This document shows positions 1 to 8,461 of a stretch of 45,957 nt of DNA, piece by piece. The stretch's first letter is position 1. Every line of letters begins with the position of its first letter. The stretch lies in the NCBI GenBank assembly GCA_024278555.1, contig JAJRSX010000188.1:1-45957 (forward strand), written 5' to 3'. Origin of the DNA: a bacterium. Lineage in GTDB: Bacteria; CG2-30-53-67; CG2-30-70-394. Under the pieces are notes generated by a model that saw only the letters and a list, made by a program, of their open reading frames with translations, did no database searches and had not been told where the DNA came from. The position numbers and the translations under genes are program-made.

Positions 1-254
1 TATCCCCTTAGCTCATGACCGGAGAAGGGCAATCGGAAGACAGCAAGGGCTCAGGGGGGAAGGGGATCCACCCATCAGGATCGAAGGAACCACCAGGTGG
101 TCACGGCGCCGGCCTTGAAGGCCATTTCACCACGGAGACACGGAGGGCACAGAGAACTACATCAGAAAACAGCATGATCTTTGCAGCGTCTGCGGTTGTC
201 GTCCCTCCTTGACGATCCATTGCAGTTCTCCGTGCCCTCTGTCTCCGTGGTGAA
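1..254. repeat. Intergenic inverted-repeat element, copy 1 (TTCACCAC family)
   Basis: The core is a long imperfect palindrome that starts TTCACCACGGAGACACGG near 125 and ends CTCTGTCTCCGTGGTGAA near 254, enclosing about 90 bp. The preceding 125 bp flank (TATCCCCTTAGCTCATGACC...) is similar to the reverse complement of 27560-27683, so this is a second copy of the element at 27394-27683. The first base of the window lies inside it, so its left end is not seen. Repeats of the form TTCACCACAGAGGACACAGAG are known to be scattered through many environmental bacterial genomes. No transposase lies nearby. The rest of the gap, 255-478, shows nothing I can identify. Confidence 0.75.
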
Positions 255-478
255 TTTCCCCTTCGAGGGGTTGTCCATTTCCCGATCGAGGAAGAGTGAG
301 ATGTCGTACTTGAAAACGGCTCCCCCCTCTGCGGGTCTGCGTTCACCCCCTACCCACTCCAAGCTCCCCCTCGCGCCATCTTCGACGCCCCCCTGCCGTC
401 CTGCCCCCACCCTTTGCACCCCCGCGCCTTTGCGTTGCGCTCGTTGCCTTCCCGGTCTGCCCACCCGCGACGCCCCCC

Positions 479-2488
479 TCAGCCTCCCTCCCCCCCATCT
501 GTTTTTTCGCGCAGCGAAAAAACAGTGTCGAGTGCCTCCTGCACCTCCCGGTGAAATGGGTCGCTCCCGAGGAGGTGGCCGTGGATCCGCGCCGCGAGGC
601 CGGTGAGGACGGCGATGGCCCGGTCGATGGGGCCGCGCGGGAAGCCGGGGTCGTAGTCACCCCGGTGGGCGCAGAAGCCGAAGCCGGGACGCCACACCAG
701 CAGGCGGAAGCCGAAAAGGAGGAGCTCCTCCCACAGAAGCTCCGGCGTCCCGGCCGCGTTCGCCGCCCGATCCGCACCACGGTAGAGGGGGGCGAGGGGG
801 GAGAAGAGGTCCGGCCGGCCGTCGATCTCACGCACCAGGGCGTCGCCAAACCGCTCGCCGCTCCCCTCCCCGTCGCCGGCGGCCACCGCCGCCCGTGCCG
901 CCACCTGGTCGCACCCGGCCACCACCGCCGCCACCTCCTGCTCGTCGTTCACCAGCAGGCCATGGAGCCAGAGGCGGCCGAGGCTGAAGAGGTCACACGG
1001 CACATGCAGGGTCGGGTGGTGGAGGCAGGCGGACTCGGCCAGGGGCTCCCCCACCCGTCCGGCCACCGCCGCCTCCTGCTCCGCGGTGAGGGTACCGCTC
1101 ACCTGCAGGGCCCCACCGTCCGCCCGCTCGATCCGACCAAACAGGGCCACCTCCCCCGCTACCTGCAGGGTGAGGCCGTCATTGGCCACCGCCTGCATGG
1201 GCCCGCCGCGCACTACCGCCTGAAAGCGCCCCTTGGCCGCCGCCGTCAACTCCACCTCGGCCCGCTCGCCGCGACCGCTGGGCGCCACCAGCGGCGGCGC
1301 GCTGTAGGCCTCTCGCACCTCCGCCGGGGGGAGGAAGAGGCCGGCGGGCAGGCCGCCCGCCACCATCGGCTCGGCGCCTCCCGGGGCGATCACCCTGACC
1401 GCCGTCGTCCAACGCGCCGGCGCCGGACCGCCCGGCGAGGCGAGGCGCGCCATCACGTGCGACGGATCCAACCGCAGGTGCGGCGCCCGCAGCCGCTCGT
1501 GGAGCGCCGCCACCCCGTCGAACAACTGCAAAAAGGCGGTCGCCTTCAGATAGAGGACCTCGAGCTGGAAGAGGCCGTCGGCTTCACCCTCGAAGAGGTA
1601 CTGAGGACCGCGACGCAAGTTCGCCGCCGCCCCCTCCACCAAACCCCGCCGCGCCGCCTTCCCCTCCCCCGCGAGGCTGCGCGCGATCAGAGAATCCCAG
1701 CCGTCGCCGCCGAGGAGGGCCATCTGCTCGTCGAAGCGGAGGTGGAGCGGCTCCAGGGGGAGCGCCGCTACCGGCGCGAAGGCGATGGGTTGCAGCCGCG
1801 TCGCCGCCTCCCCCTCGCCCGCGGCGGGGAAACAGGCCGTGGCCTCATCGCACCCCACACACGGCGCCGCCCCCGCGGGCAGGGAGGCCACCGCCGCCCC
1901 CAGCCCATCGCGCCAGCCTCCGAAGTCGACCACCGCCGCCCCGCCCCCCTTCACCCCCTTGGGCAGCGAACGGGTGTAAAGAGGCGCCGTCCCGGTCTGG
2001 CTGCATGGGGGACAGTAGAGAAAGACGTGGCGGGAGGTGGCCGGCGATGCCAGGGAGAGGCGATCGAGGAGGACCTCGTCGACACACGGCACGAGCTCCG
2101 CGCCGCAGGTCGGGCAGAGGGGCGCGAAGGTGATCCACCGCTCGCTGCACAAGACGGCCATCCCACCGTCGCCGAGGAGGTCGGTGGTGGGGACGGGGAG
2201 CCGCTGGACCACCCCGGGCCGGCCGGCGAGGGCGTCGAGGGCTGCCGCCTCCCGTTGATGACGCGCCGATGCCTGCGCCTGGGTGATCTCCCCCCCCTCC
2301 AGGGGCAGGCGAGGCAGATCCCGCCCCACCTTCACCACCACCTCCTGGATCGACCCGGCGGAGCTCGCCACATGGGCCAAGAGGAGGCGCGACGTATTCC
2401 CGCCGTCGCTCACCACCCGAAGGGGGGACGCCCCTTCACCGCGGATCAGCTCCAACCGGATGTGGTTGCCGTCACCAACCCCCCTCAT
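479..2488 (-). CDS. Zinc-finger protein-kinase-like protein (probable pseudokinase)
   Basis: The 669-residue product has landmarks of the eukaryotic-type protein kinase fold in the right order. A strand with VVVKVGRD gives a beta3-type lysine (K53). QREAAALDAL gives an alphaC-type glutamate (E80), followed by PGVVQRL, which resembles the PNIVRL segment. LHERLRAPHLRLDPSHVM (329-346) stands where LHERGIVHRDLKPENVLL is expected, so the HRD aspartate is not conserved. CDLFSLGRLWLHGLL (498-512) matches the D-x-YSLG-x-LL alphaF helix. Inserted between the lobes are Cys pairs CPTC (125/128), C135, CPPC (159/162) and CVGC (210/213), suggesting zinc binding. About 150 residues separate the degraded loop from the alphaF-like helix. 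No DFG motif is clear. The ATG has GGGGGA about 7 nt upstream. No partner gene is adjacent. The kinase-fold call is pattern-based, and catalytic inactivity is inferred. Confidence 0.65.
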   Translation of the reverse strand: MRGVGDGNHIRLELIRGEGASPLRVVSDGGNTSRLLLAHVASSAGSIQEVVVKVGRDLPRLPLEGGEITQAQASARHQREAAALDALAGRPGVVQRLPVPTTDLLGDGGMAVLCSERWITFAPLCPTCGAELVPCVDEVLLDRLSLASPATSRHVFLYCPPCSQTGTAPLYTRSLPKGVKGGGAAVVDFGGWRDGLGAAVASLPAGAAPCVGCDEATACFPAAGEGEAATRLQPIAFAPVAALPLEPLHLRFDEQMALLGGDGWDSLIARSLAGEGKAARRGLVEGAAANLRRGPQYLFEGEADGLFQLEVLYLKATAFLQLFDGVAALHERLRAPHLRLDPSHVMARLASPGGPAPARWTTAVRVIAPGGAEPMVAGGLPAGLFLPPAEVREAYSAPPLVAPSGRGERAEVELTAAAKGRFQAVVRGGPMQAVANDGLTLQVAGEVALFGRIERADGGALQVSGTLTAEQEAAVAGRVGEPLAESACLHHPTLHVPCDLFSLGRLWLHGLLVNDEQEVAAVVAGCDQVAARAAVAAGDGEGSGERFGDALVREIDGRPDLFSPLAPLYRGADRAANAAGTPELLWEELLLFGFRLLVWRPGFGFCAHRGDYDPGFPRGPIDRAIAVLTGLAARIHGHLLGSDPFHREVQEALDTVFSLREKTDGGEGG
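499..525. repeat. Perfect T-tract/A-tract hairpin inside the 3' end of the pseudokinase gene
   Basis: CTGTTTTTTCGC (499-510), a GCA loop, then GCGAAAAAACAG (514-525) make a perfect 12 bp stem. Because the T run lies inside the stem, it is not a standard intrinsic terminator. It is read as codons within the last 16 of the minus-strand gene. The same design recurs at 24100-24124, where both stem and preceding C-rich tract are alike, and in decayed form at 2722-2743. Confidence 0.7.
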
Positions 2489-2633
2489 CGCAAATCCCCC
2501 AAAGAGTTGGACGCATCCTCCCCCGCCCCCGACGACGGATCAAGGGGCCGCCGGGGCTGCCCTTGGCGGCGGGGCACTCCATCCCAAGGGTTACCCGGCA
2601 GGCGAAGCGATGACCTTCCCGTCCGCGCGGCCC

Positions 2634-2717
2634 GGTAGGAGGGGGTTGCACCCCGACCCCGGCCCAAAGGGCCGGCCGCGCCATGGGCGCGGATCGGGGG
2701 TGCAACCCCCTCCTACC
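2634..2717 (-). repeat. REP-like palindromic element, copy A
   Basis: Begins GGTAGGAGGGGGTTGCACC and ends with the matching GGTGCAACCCCCTCCTACC, with an inner GGCCCAAAGGGCC palindrome and a GCGCCATGGGCGC arm. It is inverted relative to the copies at 17584, 19093 and 22175. It lies about 145 bp upstream of the pseudokinase start. Elements of this style (GTAGGAGCGG...) are common REP sequences in gammaproteobacteria and can fold into strong stem-loops. Confidence 0.85.
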
Positions 2718-2721
2718 TGAT

Positions 2722-2743
2722 TGATTTGCGCCGCGAAAAAATC
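2722..2743. repeat. Decayed copy of the T-tract/A-tract hairpin
   Basis: TGATTTGCGCCGCGAAAAAATCA keeps the outer TGATTT/AAATCA arms and the CGCGAAAAAA half of the hairpins at 499-525 and 24100-24124, but the left T tract is shortened. It directly abuts REP copy A. Confidence 0.45.
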
Positions 2744-2903
2744 ACCGCGTGGCGGCGTCGTTGTAGGTGGAGCGCAGCTCCGTGGCGGTACCGTCGGTGC
2801 GCGGCGACAGGGGGACGTCGCCCTCATCCGACCCATCGGGACCATTCGAGGCGGTGACCCGCAACGACCAGCGATTCCCCCATGAGACCGCCTCACGGCC
2901 TGT
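2742..2903 (-). pseudogene. Possible 3' remnant of an unidentified gene
   Basis: This minus-strand frame is open for 53 codons after a TGA and has protein-like composition unlike neighbouring shadow frames: it includes WGNRWSLRVTASNGPDGSDE and ends with ELRSTYNDAATR before TGA. It has no ATG, GTG or TTG start in a plausible position and no ribosome binding site. It could be the tail of a gene whose 5' part was deleted. I do not recognise a family. The remainder of the gap 2489-2996 holds only REP copy A and the small hairpin. Confidence 0.25.
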
Positions 2904-2996
2904 TCAGCCGGTCACTCCTAATTTTGGGTCCATCGGAACTCGACCCCGGAAAAATAGACTCTGGTCCACAAGCGACCCAACAGATAACTCTCCCCT

Positions 2997-5900
2997 TCAC
3001 CGCTCGCTGACGACCTCGACCATGGGGACCTCCCATTCGTCGACGCGATAGCGCGCTCGATACCCCTCGTCGCCGTCGCTGCTTTTTCGGCGCACCATGG
3101 CCAGGAGCCGGACTTCACGAACCTTCTCCAGCCGTCCGGACCAGCGGTGGTGGCTGGCCCGGGAGAGGGCGGCGATGGGGTGGCCCTGGTGGGTGACGAG
3201 GAGGCGGTTGCCGCGTGGCACGATTGCCAGGCGGGCGCCGGTGGGGGCGTCGCGCAGGGCGGCGTGGATCGGCGCACCGGCAGGCTGACGGCCGGCATAG
3301 CCGAGGTCGATCTCCTTGAGACCGAGGACGGCGTACTCGCGGTGGAGGAGTCGCTCCCGGTCGGCCGGCGCCACCTCCGCCGGGGATCCGCCCCCCCCGC
3401 CCACACCCCCCTGGCGCCGGAGGAGGTGGTCGCCACCCATCTCCGCCACATAGGGGTTGCCCTTCCCTCCGGCCTGTTGGAAGAGGCAGAGGGTCTCCCG
3501 CGCGCGGGTGACGGCGACGTAGTAGAGGCGGCGCTCCTCCTCGACCCGGCCCGCAGGGCCGGCGCTCCCCCAGCCGCCGTCGGCGATGAGGAGGTGATCG
3601 AACTCCATCCCCTTGGCCGAGTGGATCGTACTCAGGAAGACCCCCTCACCGACGAGCGGGGTGCGCCGTTGTTCCGCCAGCCAGTCGCAGACGTGCTCCT
3701 CGACGAAGCGCGCCGGCTGTGGGGTGTTCGCGGTCTCCTCACGCCAGGCCAGGAGGATCCTGCGCAGGTTGTCCCACCACCGGTTGTCGGCGCAGCCCCG
3801 GCTCTCCGCCTCCAGCCAGGCGAGGAGGGCGTCGGCGGTACAGAGCTCACCGTCGAGACCACGGAGATGGTCGAGGAGGCGGCAGTGCTCGCGCACCCGA
3901 AAGGGCTGCGGCTGCCGGTCGCGATCCATGGCCAGGGTCACGGGAATCGCTTCGGCCTCGGCCAGGGCGCGGATCGGGTTGAGGACGCTCCATTGGCGGG
4001 CGAGGAGCGCACACCGGGCCCAGGCCGTCTCCGGATCGAGCCGGCGCAGGCGCTGGAGCTCCTCCACCACGGCCACCGCCTGCCGATAGCCGTCTGCCAC
4101 CTCCACCACCTGCACCCGACCACGGCCCAGGGGGTCGAGCCGCTGCCACCGGCCCCCTGGTTCCAGCCCCTTCCGGTCGCGGTTGATCCGGATCGGGTAA
4201 CCACCCTTCATCCGATCCCGGTTGCGGGCGATCAGCCCGTTCGCCGCGGCGATGATGTGGGCGCTGCTGCGGTAGTTCTCCACCAGATAACGGGTCTCCG
4301 CCCGGTAGTCCTCGGCGAAGCGTCGGATGAAGGCAACATTGGCGCCGCGAAACTGGTAGATGTTCTGGTCGTCGTCGCCCACCGCGAGGATGGTCAGGCT
4401 CCGGTCGGGGTCGTCGAGGGTGCGCCCGGCAATCGCCGAGACCAGCTCGTACTGGACCTCGTCGATGTCCTGATACTCGTCCACAAGGATGTGGCGAAAG
4501 CCGGCGAAGAGACGATCGCGCAGGTCATCCTCCTCCATCCCCGGGAGCTCCCTGGCCCCCTGGAGGAGGGCTACCGCCTCCTTGAGAATGGCGTCGAAGT
4601 CCGGCTCGCCCCCCGCCCTCCACCCCTCCCCGAACCTCGCCGCCGAGTGGCCGGTGAGGCGCATGGCGAGGCCGTGGTAGGTCTGCACCGTCACCCCGGC
4701 TGCATCCTCCCCCACCAGTTGCCACAGGCGGCGGCGGAGTTCGTCCGCCGCCTGGCGGTTGAAGCAGAGGACGAGGATCGCGGTGGGTGGAACCCGCAAG
4801 ACGCGCAGGAGGTAACCACAGCGGTGCACCACTACCCGCGTCTTGCCGGCGCCGGGGCCGGCGAGGACCAGGAGGTTGCCTCTCTCGCCAGCCGCAACGA
4901 TCGCCTGCTGATCTGGGTTTGCCAGGTCGTCGACGATGTGCCGGAAGGAGGTCTGGCTGGTGGCCCAGCGGAGCATCTTCTCCCGTCCCGGGAACCACCG
5001 GCGGATGAACTCGGCCCGGTCCAGACGGAAGTAATCCACCGCAAGGCGCAGGGCTTGGCCGAGCTTTTCCAGGCCGTGGCGGGCGTACTCATTCATCACG
5101 TGGACCTGGAAGATCCGCTCGCTGTAGTGGTGCGCCAGCGGCTTGAAGTCGGCGCTGGTGTAACGCCGCCCCTTGGCCTCCGGGAGGACGCGGATGGTCA
5201 TGGCCGAACGGAATACCGCCAGCCCCTGCTGGAGGGTAATGACCCGCTGTTCGTGGAGAAACATCAGGGCTCGGTCCATGGCCGCCAGGGGGTCGTGGAT
5301 CTCCGCGCCGAGGAACATGTCGCGCTGGATCGCCTCGACCACCTCTTCGGCGGTGAAGTCCACCAACAGGGCGGCGCTCGGCCGGACGTCCGGCGGGATC
5401 TTGGCGAGAATCGTCTGTAGGGCGATGTGGGCCAGGGTGCGCCGCCGCTCGGCAATCTTTCGTAGGGCGGCCCAGCTCCGCTGCACCTTGACCACGAAGC
5501 GATCCTGCCCCCGGTAACGGAGGTCGATACTGCCGCGCCCAGGGGCCAGGCCGCGTCCATCCTGGGAGAGGCTGTGGAGGAGGTTACGCAGGATCTCCGG
5601 GTGGCTGGGGTGGCCCTGATCGAGGAGCCGCTGGTTGAGGCGGCGTAGAGAGAGGCTCTGCCACTCGCCGCCCTCCGCATCCGGAGCCTCCTCCGGCAGG
5701 AGCTCCAGCATTGCCTCATCCAGACGTGCGACCTGCTCCAGGGTCTCAACCGCACTGTGCTGCACCTTGTAGCGCACGTAGGCGGTGAGGGTGGTCGCCA
5801 GGGTGATGAGGCCGTGCTCCGCCATGGCGCGGAGGGTGCGCACCACCCGCTGGGCCTCGGTGTCGGCCTCTCGGTCGCCGCTGGCCGGGTCGCAGCGGAA

Positions 5901-8228
5901 GTCGGTGTTTTCGGCCAGATCGTCGGCGCTCAGCCCGCGGTTCGGCTCGCCGTTCATCAAGGCCTCCAGGAGCAGCAGCCACCGTTGCTCCTGGCGCGCC
6001 GAGAGGCCGAGGCAGGCGATCCGCTCCTGCGCCTCCGCCAGGTTCCGGACCCGTGGTGTGCCGTGAAAGAGCTGGGTGCGGTTCTGATCGCGGGCCACAA
6101 ACCCGGCCCGCTCCAGCCAGGCGACCGCGGTGCGCACCTTGGTGTCGGCCTGCCGGTCGTCGCTATCGAAGGAGGCCTCCACCCGCTCCGAATGGAGGAG
6201 CTCGCGGGCGGTGAGCACCACCTCGCCCTCACGGTTGCGGCGGGCAGCGCGCAGGCCGCGGAGGATCTGGGCGATGTCACGGCGGCTCAGCTCCGAGCGG
6301 CTGCCGAGACGGAACTGGGTCTCGATGTCGTGGTCGTCGTAGAGCAGGACGCACTGGGCGTGGCGTTGGTCGCGGCCGGCACGGCCGGCCTCCTGCAGGT
6401 AGTTTTCCAGAGAGCCGGGGATCTCCGCGTGGATCACCAGGCGCACATCCTGTTTGTCGATCCCCATGCCGAAGGCGTTGGTGGCGCAGATGACCCGGAT
6501 GGCGCCGGCGATGAAGCCATCCTGGACCTGGCGCTTCGCCGGCGCCTCCAGCCCGGCGTGGAAGGCGGCCACCTCCCACCCCTGCCGCTGTAGGTAGTCG
6601 GCCAGGTCTTCCGTGTTGCGGCGGGTAGCGCAGTAGACGATCGCGCTTCCCGAGTCGAGGCGCTCCGCGAGCACCTCATGCACCCGGGCAAACTTCTCGG
6701 CGCGGTTGACCGTCTGCACCTCGAAGGCGAGGTTGTCGCGCCGGATATCCCCGTCAAACACCTCCATCTCGACGGCCAGCTCGCGGCGCATCAGCGCACA
6801 GATCTCCTCCTTCACGTCCCCCTTGGCGGTGGCGGTGAAGCACTGGATGGGCGGGATGGCGACCCGCTGCTCGGCGGCGAGCTCGCGAATGCGGCGGACC
6901 GCGTACAGGTAGTCGGGGCGGAAGTCGTGGCCCCACTTGGAGAGGCAGTGGGCCTCGTCGAAGACCCAGCAGCCGATCTCCCGGTAACGGACCGCGTCGT
7001 TGAAGGAGCGGTTACGGAGCTGCTCCGGCGAGACGTACAGCAGCGCCACGTCGCCGGTGCGGAGCCCCTCCAGGACGGTGCCGCGCTCCGGCGGGGTGAG
7101 CATCCCGTAGAGGGCGGCGGTGTTGGGGGCGCCGGTCTTCTCGCACAGATTGTCTACCTGGTCCTTCATCAGGGCCTGGAGGGGCGAGATGACGATGGTG
7201 AGCAGGCCGCGCCGCTGGTAGCGCACCAGAGCCGGCAACTGGTAGCAGAGCGACTTGCCCCCGCCGGTGGGCAGGATGGCGAGGAGCGACCGGCTGCCCA
7301 TGGCGGTGCGGACGATCGACTCTTGCAGACTACCCCCATCCGGTAGGGCCGGCCGCGGGCGAAAGGCTGAAAAGGCGAAGTAGCGCCGAAGCTGGCCGAC
7401 CGGGTCGTGGGTGGTGCGGCAATAGCGGCAGTCCGGCTGGTCGCACGGCATGTCGCGCAACCGGGTGAGGAGCGGTGCGACCTCCGGGAACTGGAGACGG
7501 ACCCAGGGAGGCAGGACCGAGTTGCCCCCGGCCACGGCGAGCCACGCCAGGCCATAGGCGAGGGCGATCCGCTGGTCCGGGTCCGCCAGGGCCTCCTCTG
7601 CCACTTGCGGCAGGGCGTCGGCGCACACCGTGGCGGTGAGCTCACGCTGAAGCAGGTTGCGAGCCTGCTCTTCAGTGACGACCGCCGTCCCCAAGGCGTC
7701 AAACAGGGCGGCGAGGCCGCGCCCCATGCGCTCGTCGGCGAGACAGAACCGGAGCAGGGCGACCCGGTCGGGGTTGCCTGCCTGCTGGCCGGCCAGGCTC
7801 TCCCACTGGTCGCGAAAGAGGGAGAGGGCGAGGCGCGCGTCCGCCACCGGGTCATTGATGGCATCGCGCACCAGCTTGTAGTCCTTCACCAGCCGGTGGT
7901 ACGGGTTCTCGGGAAAGGCGAGCGGGGAGAGGTAGAGGGTGTCGATGGCCTCCATCTCCAGTAGCCGCAACCCCGGAGCGAGGCCGCGCAGGATCGACAG
8001 GTCGTGACGCAGGAGGTTGTGGCCGAGGAGCCGCGCCGACGGAGAGCAGAAGGCGTCCAGGGCACGGAGCCCCTCACCCCGATCGAAGTGGCCACGGCGC
8101 GCAAAGGTTGCCTCCGACCCTTCCGCGACGAAGCGGCACGCGCCGATGGCATACAGCTCGCCGCTCTCGTTAACCTCGATGTCAACGGCAACCGTGCGTG
8201 CCAAAAATGTGTCCGGCGGTGACACCAA
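2997..8228 (-). CDS. DEDD exonuclease-RecQ helicase-UvrD/REP helicase fusion
   Basis: The 1,743-residue protein joins three DNA-processing modules. An N-terminal DEDD-type 3'-5' exonuclease domain shows AVDIEVN (D16, E18), LLGHNLLRHDLSIL and NDPVADARLA (D130). A CDQPDCRYC cluster (262-270) follows. The RecQ-type SF2 helicase has LPTGGGKSLCYQLPAL (Walker A, about 319), FDEAHCLSKWGHDFRPDY (DEAH, 424-427), FTATA, and helicase motif VI AGRAGRDQRH near 614. The C-terminal SF1 module of UvrD/Rep type has LAGPGAGKTRVVV (about 1125), VDEYQDID (about 1253), VGDDDQNIYQFRGAN, STIHSAKGMEFDHL (about 1536) and YVAVTRARETL. The role is presumably DNA repair or recombination, or clearing aberrant DNA; the substrate cannot be told from sequence. 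An in-frame TAG lies immediately before the TTG at 8228. GTG at 8225 and a TTG near 8202 are alternatives, and no clear Shine-Dalgarno is visible. It stands alone, with no visible defence partner. Confidence 0.93.
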   Translation of the reverse strand: MVSPPDTFLARTVAVDIEVNESGELYAIGACRFVAEGSEATFARRGHFDRGEGLRALDAFCSPSARLLGHNLLRHDLSILRGLAPGLRLLEMEAIDTLYLSPLAFPENPYHRLVKDYKLVRDAINDPVADARLALSLFRDQWESLAGQQAGNPDRVALLRFCLADERMGRGLAALFDALGTAVVTEEQARNLLQRELTATVCADALPQVAEEALADPDQRIALAYGLAWLAVAGGNSVLPPWVRLQFPEVAPLLTRLRDMPCDQPDCRYCRTTHDPVGQLRRYFAFSAFRPRPALPDGGSLQESIVRTAMGSRSLLAILPTGGGKSLCYQLPALVRYQRRGLLTIVISPLQALMKDQVDNLCEKTGAPNTAALYGMLTPPERGTVLEGLRTGDVALLYVSPEQLRNRSFNDAVRYREIGCWVFDEAHCLSKWGHDFRPDYLYAVRRIRELAAEQRVAIPPIQCFTATAKGDVKEEICALMRRELAVEMEVFDGDIRRDNLAFEVQTVNRAEKFARVHEVLAERLDSGSAIVYCATRRNTEDLADYLQRQGWEVAAFHAGLEAPAKRQVQDGFIAGAIRVICATNAFGMGIDKQDVRLVIHAEIPGSLENYLQEAGRAGRDQRHAQCVLLYDDHDIETQFRLGSRSELSRRDIAQILRGLRAARRNREGEVVLTARELLHSERVEASFDSDDRQADTKVRTAVAWLERAGFVARDQNRTQLFHGTPRVRNLAEAQERIACLGLSARQEQRWLLLLEALMNGEPNRGLSADDLAENTDFRCDPASGDREADTEAQRVVRTLRAMAEHGLITLATTLTAYVRYKVQHSAVETLEQVARLDEAMLELLPEEAPDAEGGEWQSLSLRRLNQRLLDQGHPSHPEILRNLLHSLSQDGRGLAPGRGSIDLRYRGQDRFVVKVQRSWAALRKIAERRRTLAHIALQTILAKIPPDVRPSAALLVDFTAEEVVEAIQRDMFLGAEIHDPLAAMDRALMFLHEQRVITLQQGLAVFRSAMTIRVLPEAKGRRYTSADFKPLAHHYSERIFQVHVMNEYARHGLEKLGQALRLAVDYFRLDRAEFIRRWFPGREKMLRWATSQTSFRHIVDDLANPDQQAIVAAGERGNLLVLAGPGAGKTRVVVHRCGYLLRVLRVPPTAILVLCFNRQAADELRRRLWQLVGEDAAGVTVQTYHGLAMRLTGHSAARFGEGWRAGGEPDFDAILKEAVALLQGARELPGMEEDDLRDRLFAGFRHILVDEYQDIDEVQYELVSAIAGRTLDDPDRSLTILAVGDDDQNIYQFRGANVAFIRRFAEDYRAETRYLVENYRSSAHIIAAANGLIARNRDRMKGGYPIRINRDRKGLEPGGRWQRLDPLGRGRVQVVEVADGYRQAVAVVEELQRLRRLDPETAWARCALLARQWSVLNPIRALAEAEAIPVTLAMDRDRQPQPFRVREHCRLLDHLRGLDGELCTADALLAWLEAESRGCADNRWWDNLRRILLAWREETANTPQPARFVEEHVCDWLAEQRRTPLVGEGVFLSTIHSAKGMEFDHLLIADGGWGSAGPAGRVEEERRLYYVAVTRARETLCLFQQAGGKGNPYVAEMGGDHLLRRQGGVGGGGGSPAEVAPADRERLLHREYAVLGLKEIDLGYAGRQPAGAPIHAALRDAPTGARLAIVPRGNRLLVTHQGHPIAALSRASHHRWSGRLEKVREVRLLAMVRRKSSDGDEGYRARYRVDEWEVPMVEVVSER

Positions 8229-8363
8229 CTACGACTCGCAATCAATGGCCATCAGAAACCGATCTGCGCACTCCCAAGCCCCTCGCCCTCCTTGCTGGGA
8301 CTCTCTGCATGGAGGGTCGGGAGCCTACAGCATTCGGCCAACCGGGCGGCACACCACTGGATC

Positions 8364-8431
8364 GGGAGCCGGGGCTGAAACTTGGGGTGGTCGTCCTGGC
8401 CATTGACCGTCATTGACTCTAGCCGGCTCCC
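8364..8431. promoter_or_regulatory. Inverted repeat upstream of the ferredoxin-MBL gene
   Basis: GGGAGCCGG (8364-8372) and CCGGCTCCC (8423-8431) form a perfect 9 bp inverted repeat separated by about 50 nt, ending 30 bp before the GTG start at 8462. A direct repeat CATTGACCGTCATTGAC lies in the loop. The gene's own ribosome binding site is CTGGAGCCACC. It could be an operator or a leader structure; no factor is indicated. Confidence 0.3.
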
Positions 8432-8461
8432 GGCACCTCCTATTCGCGTCCTGGAGCCACC

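Noticed and set aside
551-2638. Long plus-strand open frame antisense to the pseudokinase gene
   Set aside because: The translation is His/Arg/Pro-rich with no family motifs; the minus-strand frame carries kinase and zinc motifs. High GC leaves antisense frames open.
2634-2717. REP copy A as an ordinary intrinsic terminator
   Set aside because: There is no T run after the stem, and near-identical elements occur upstream as well as downstream of genes.
3147-5420. 757-codon plus-strand open frame antisense to the RecQ-UvrD gene
   Set aside because: It mirrors the UvrD module; composition is that of a shadow frame and there is no recognisable domain.
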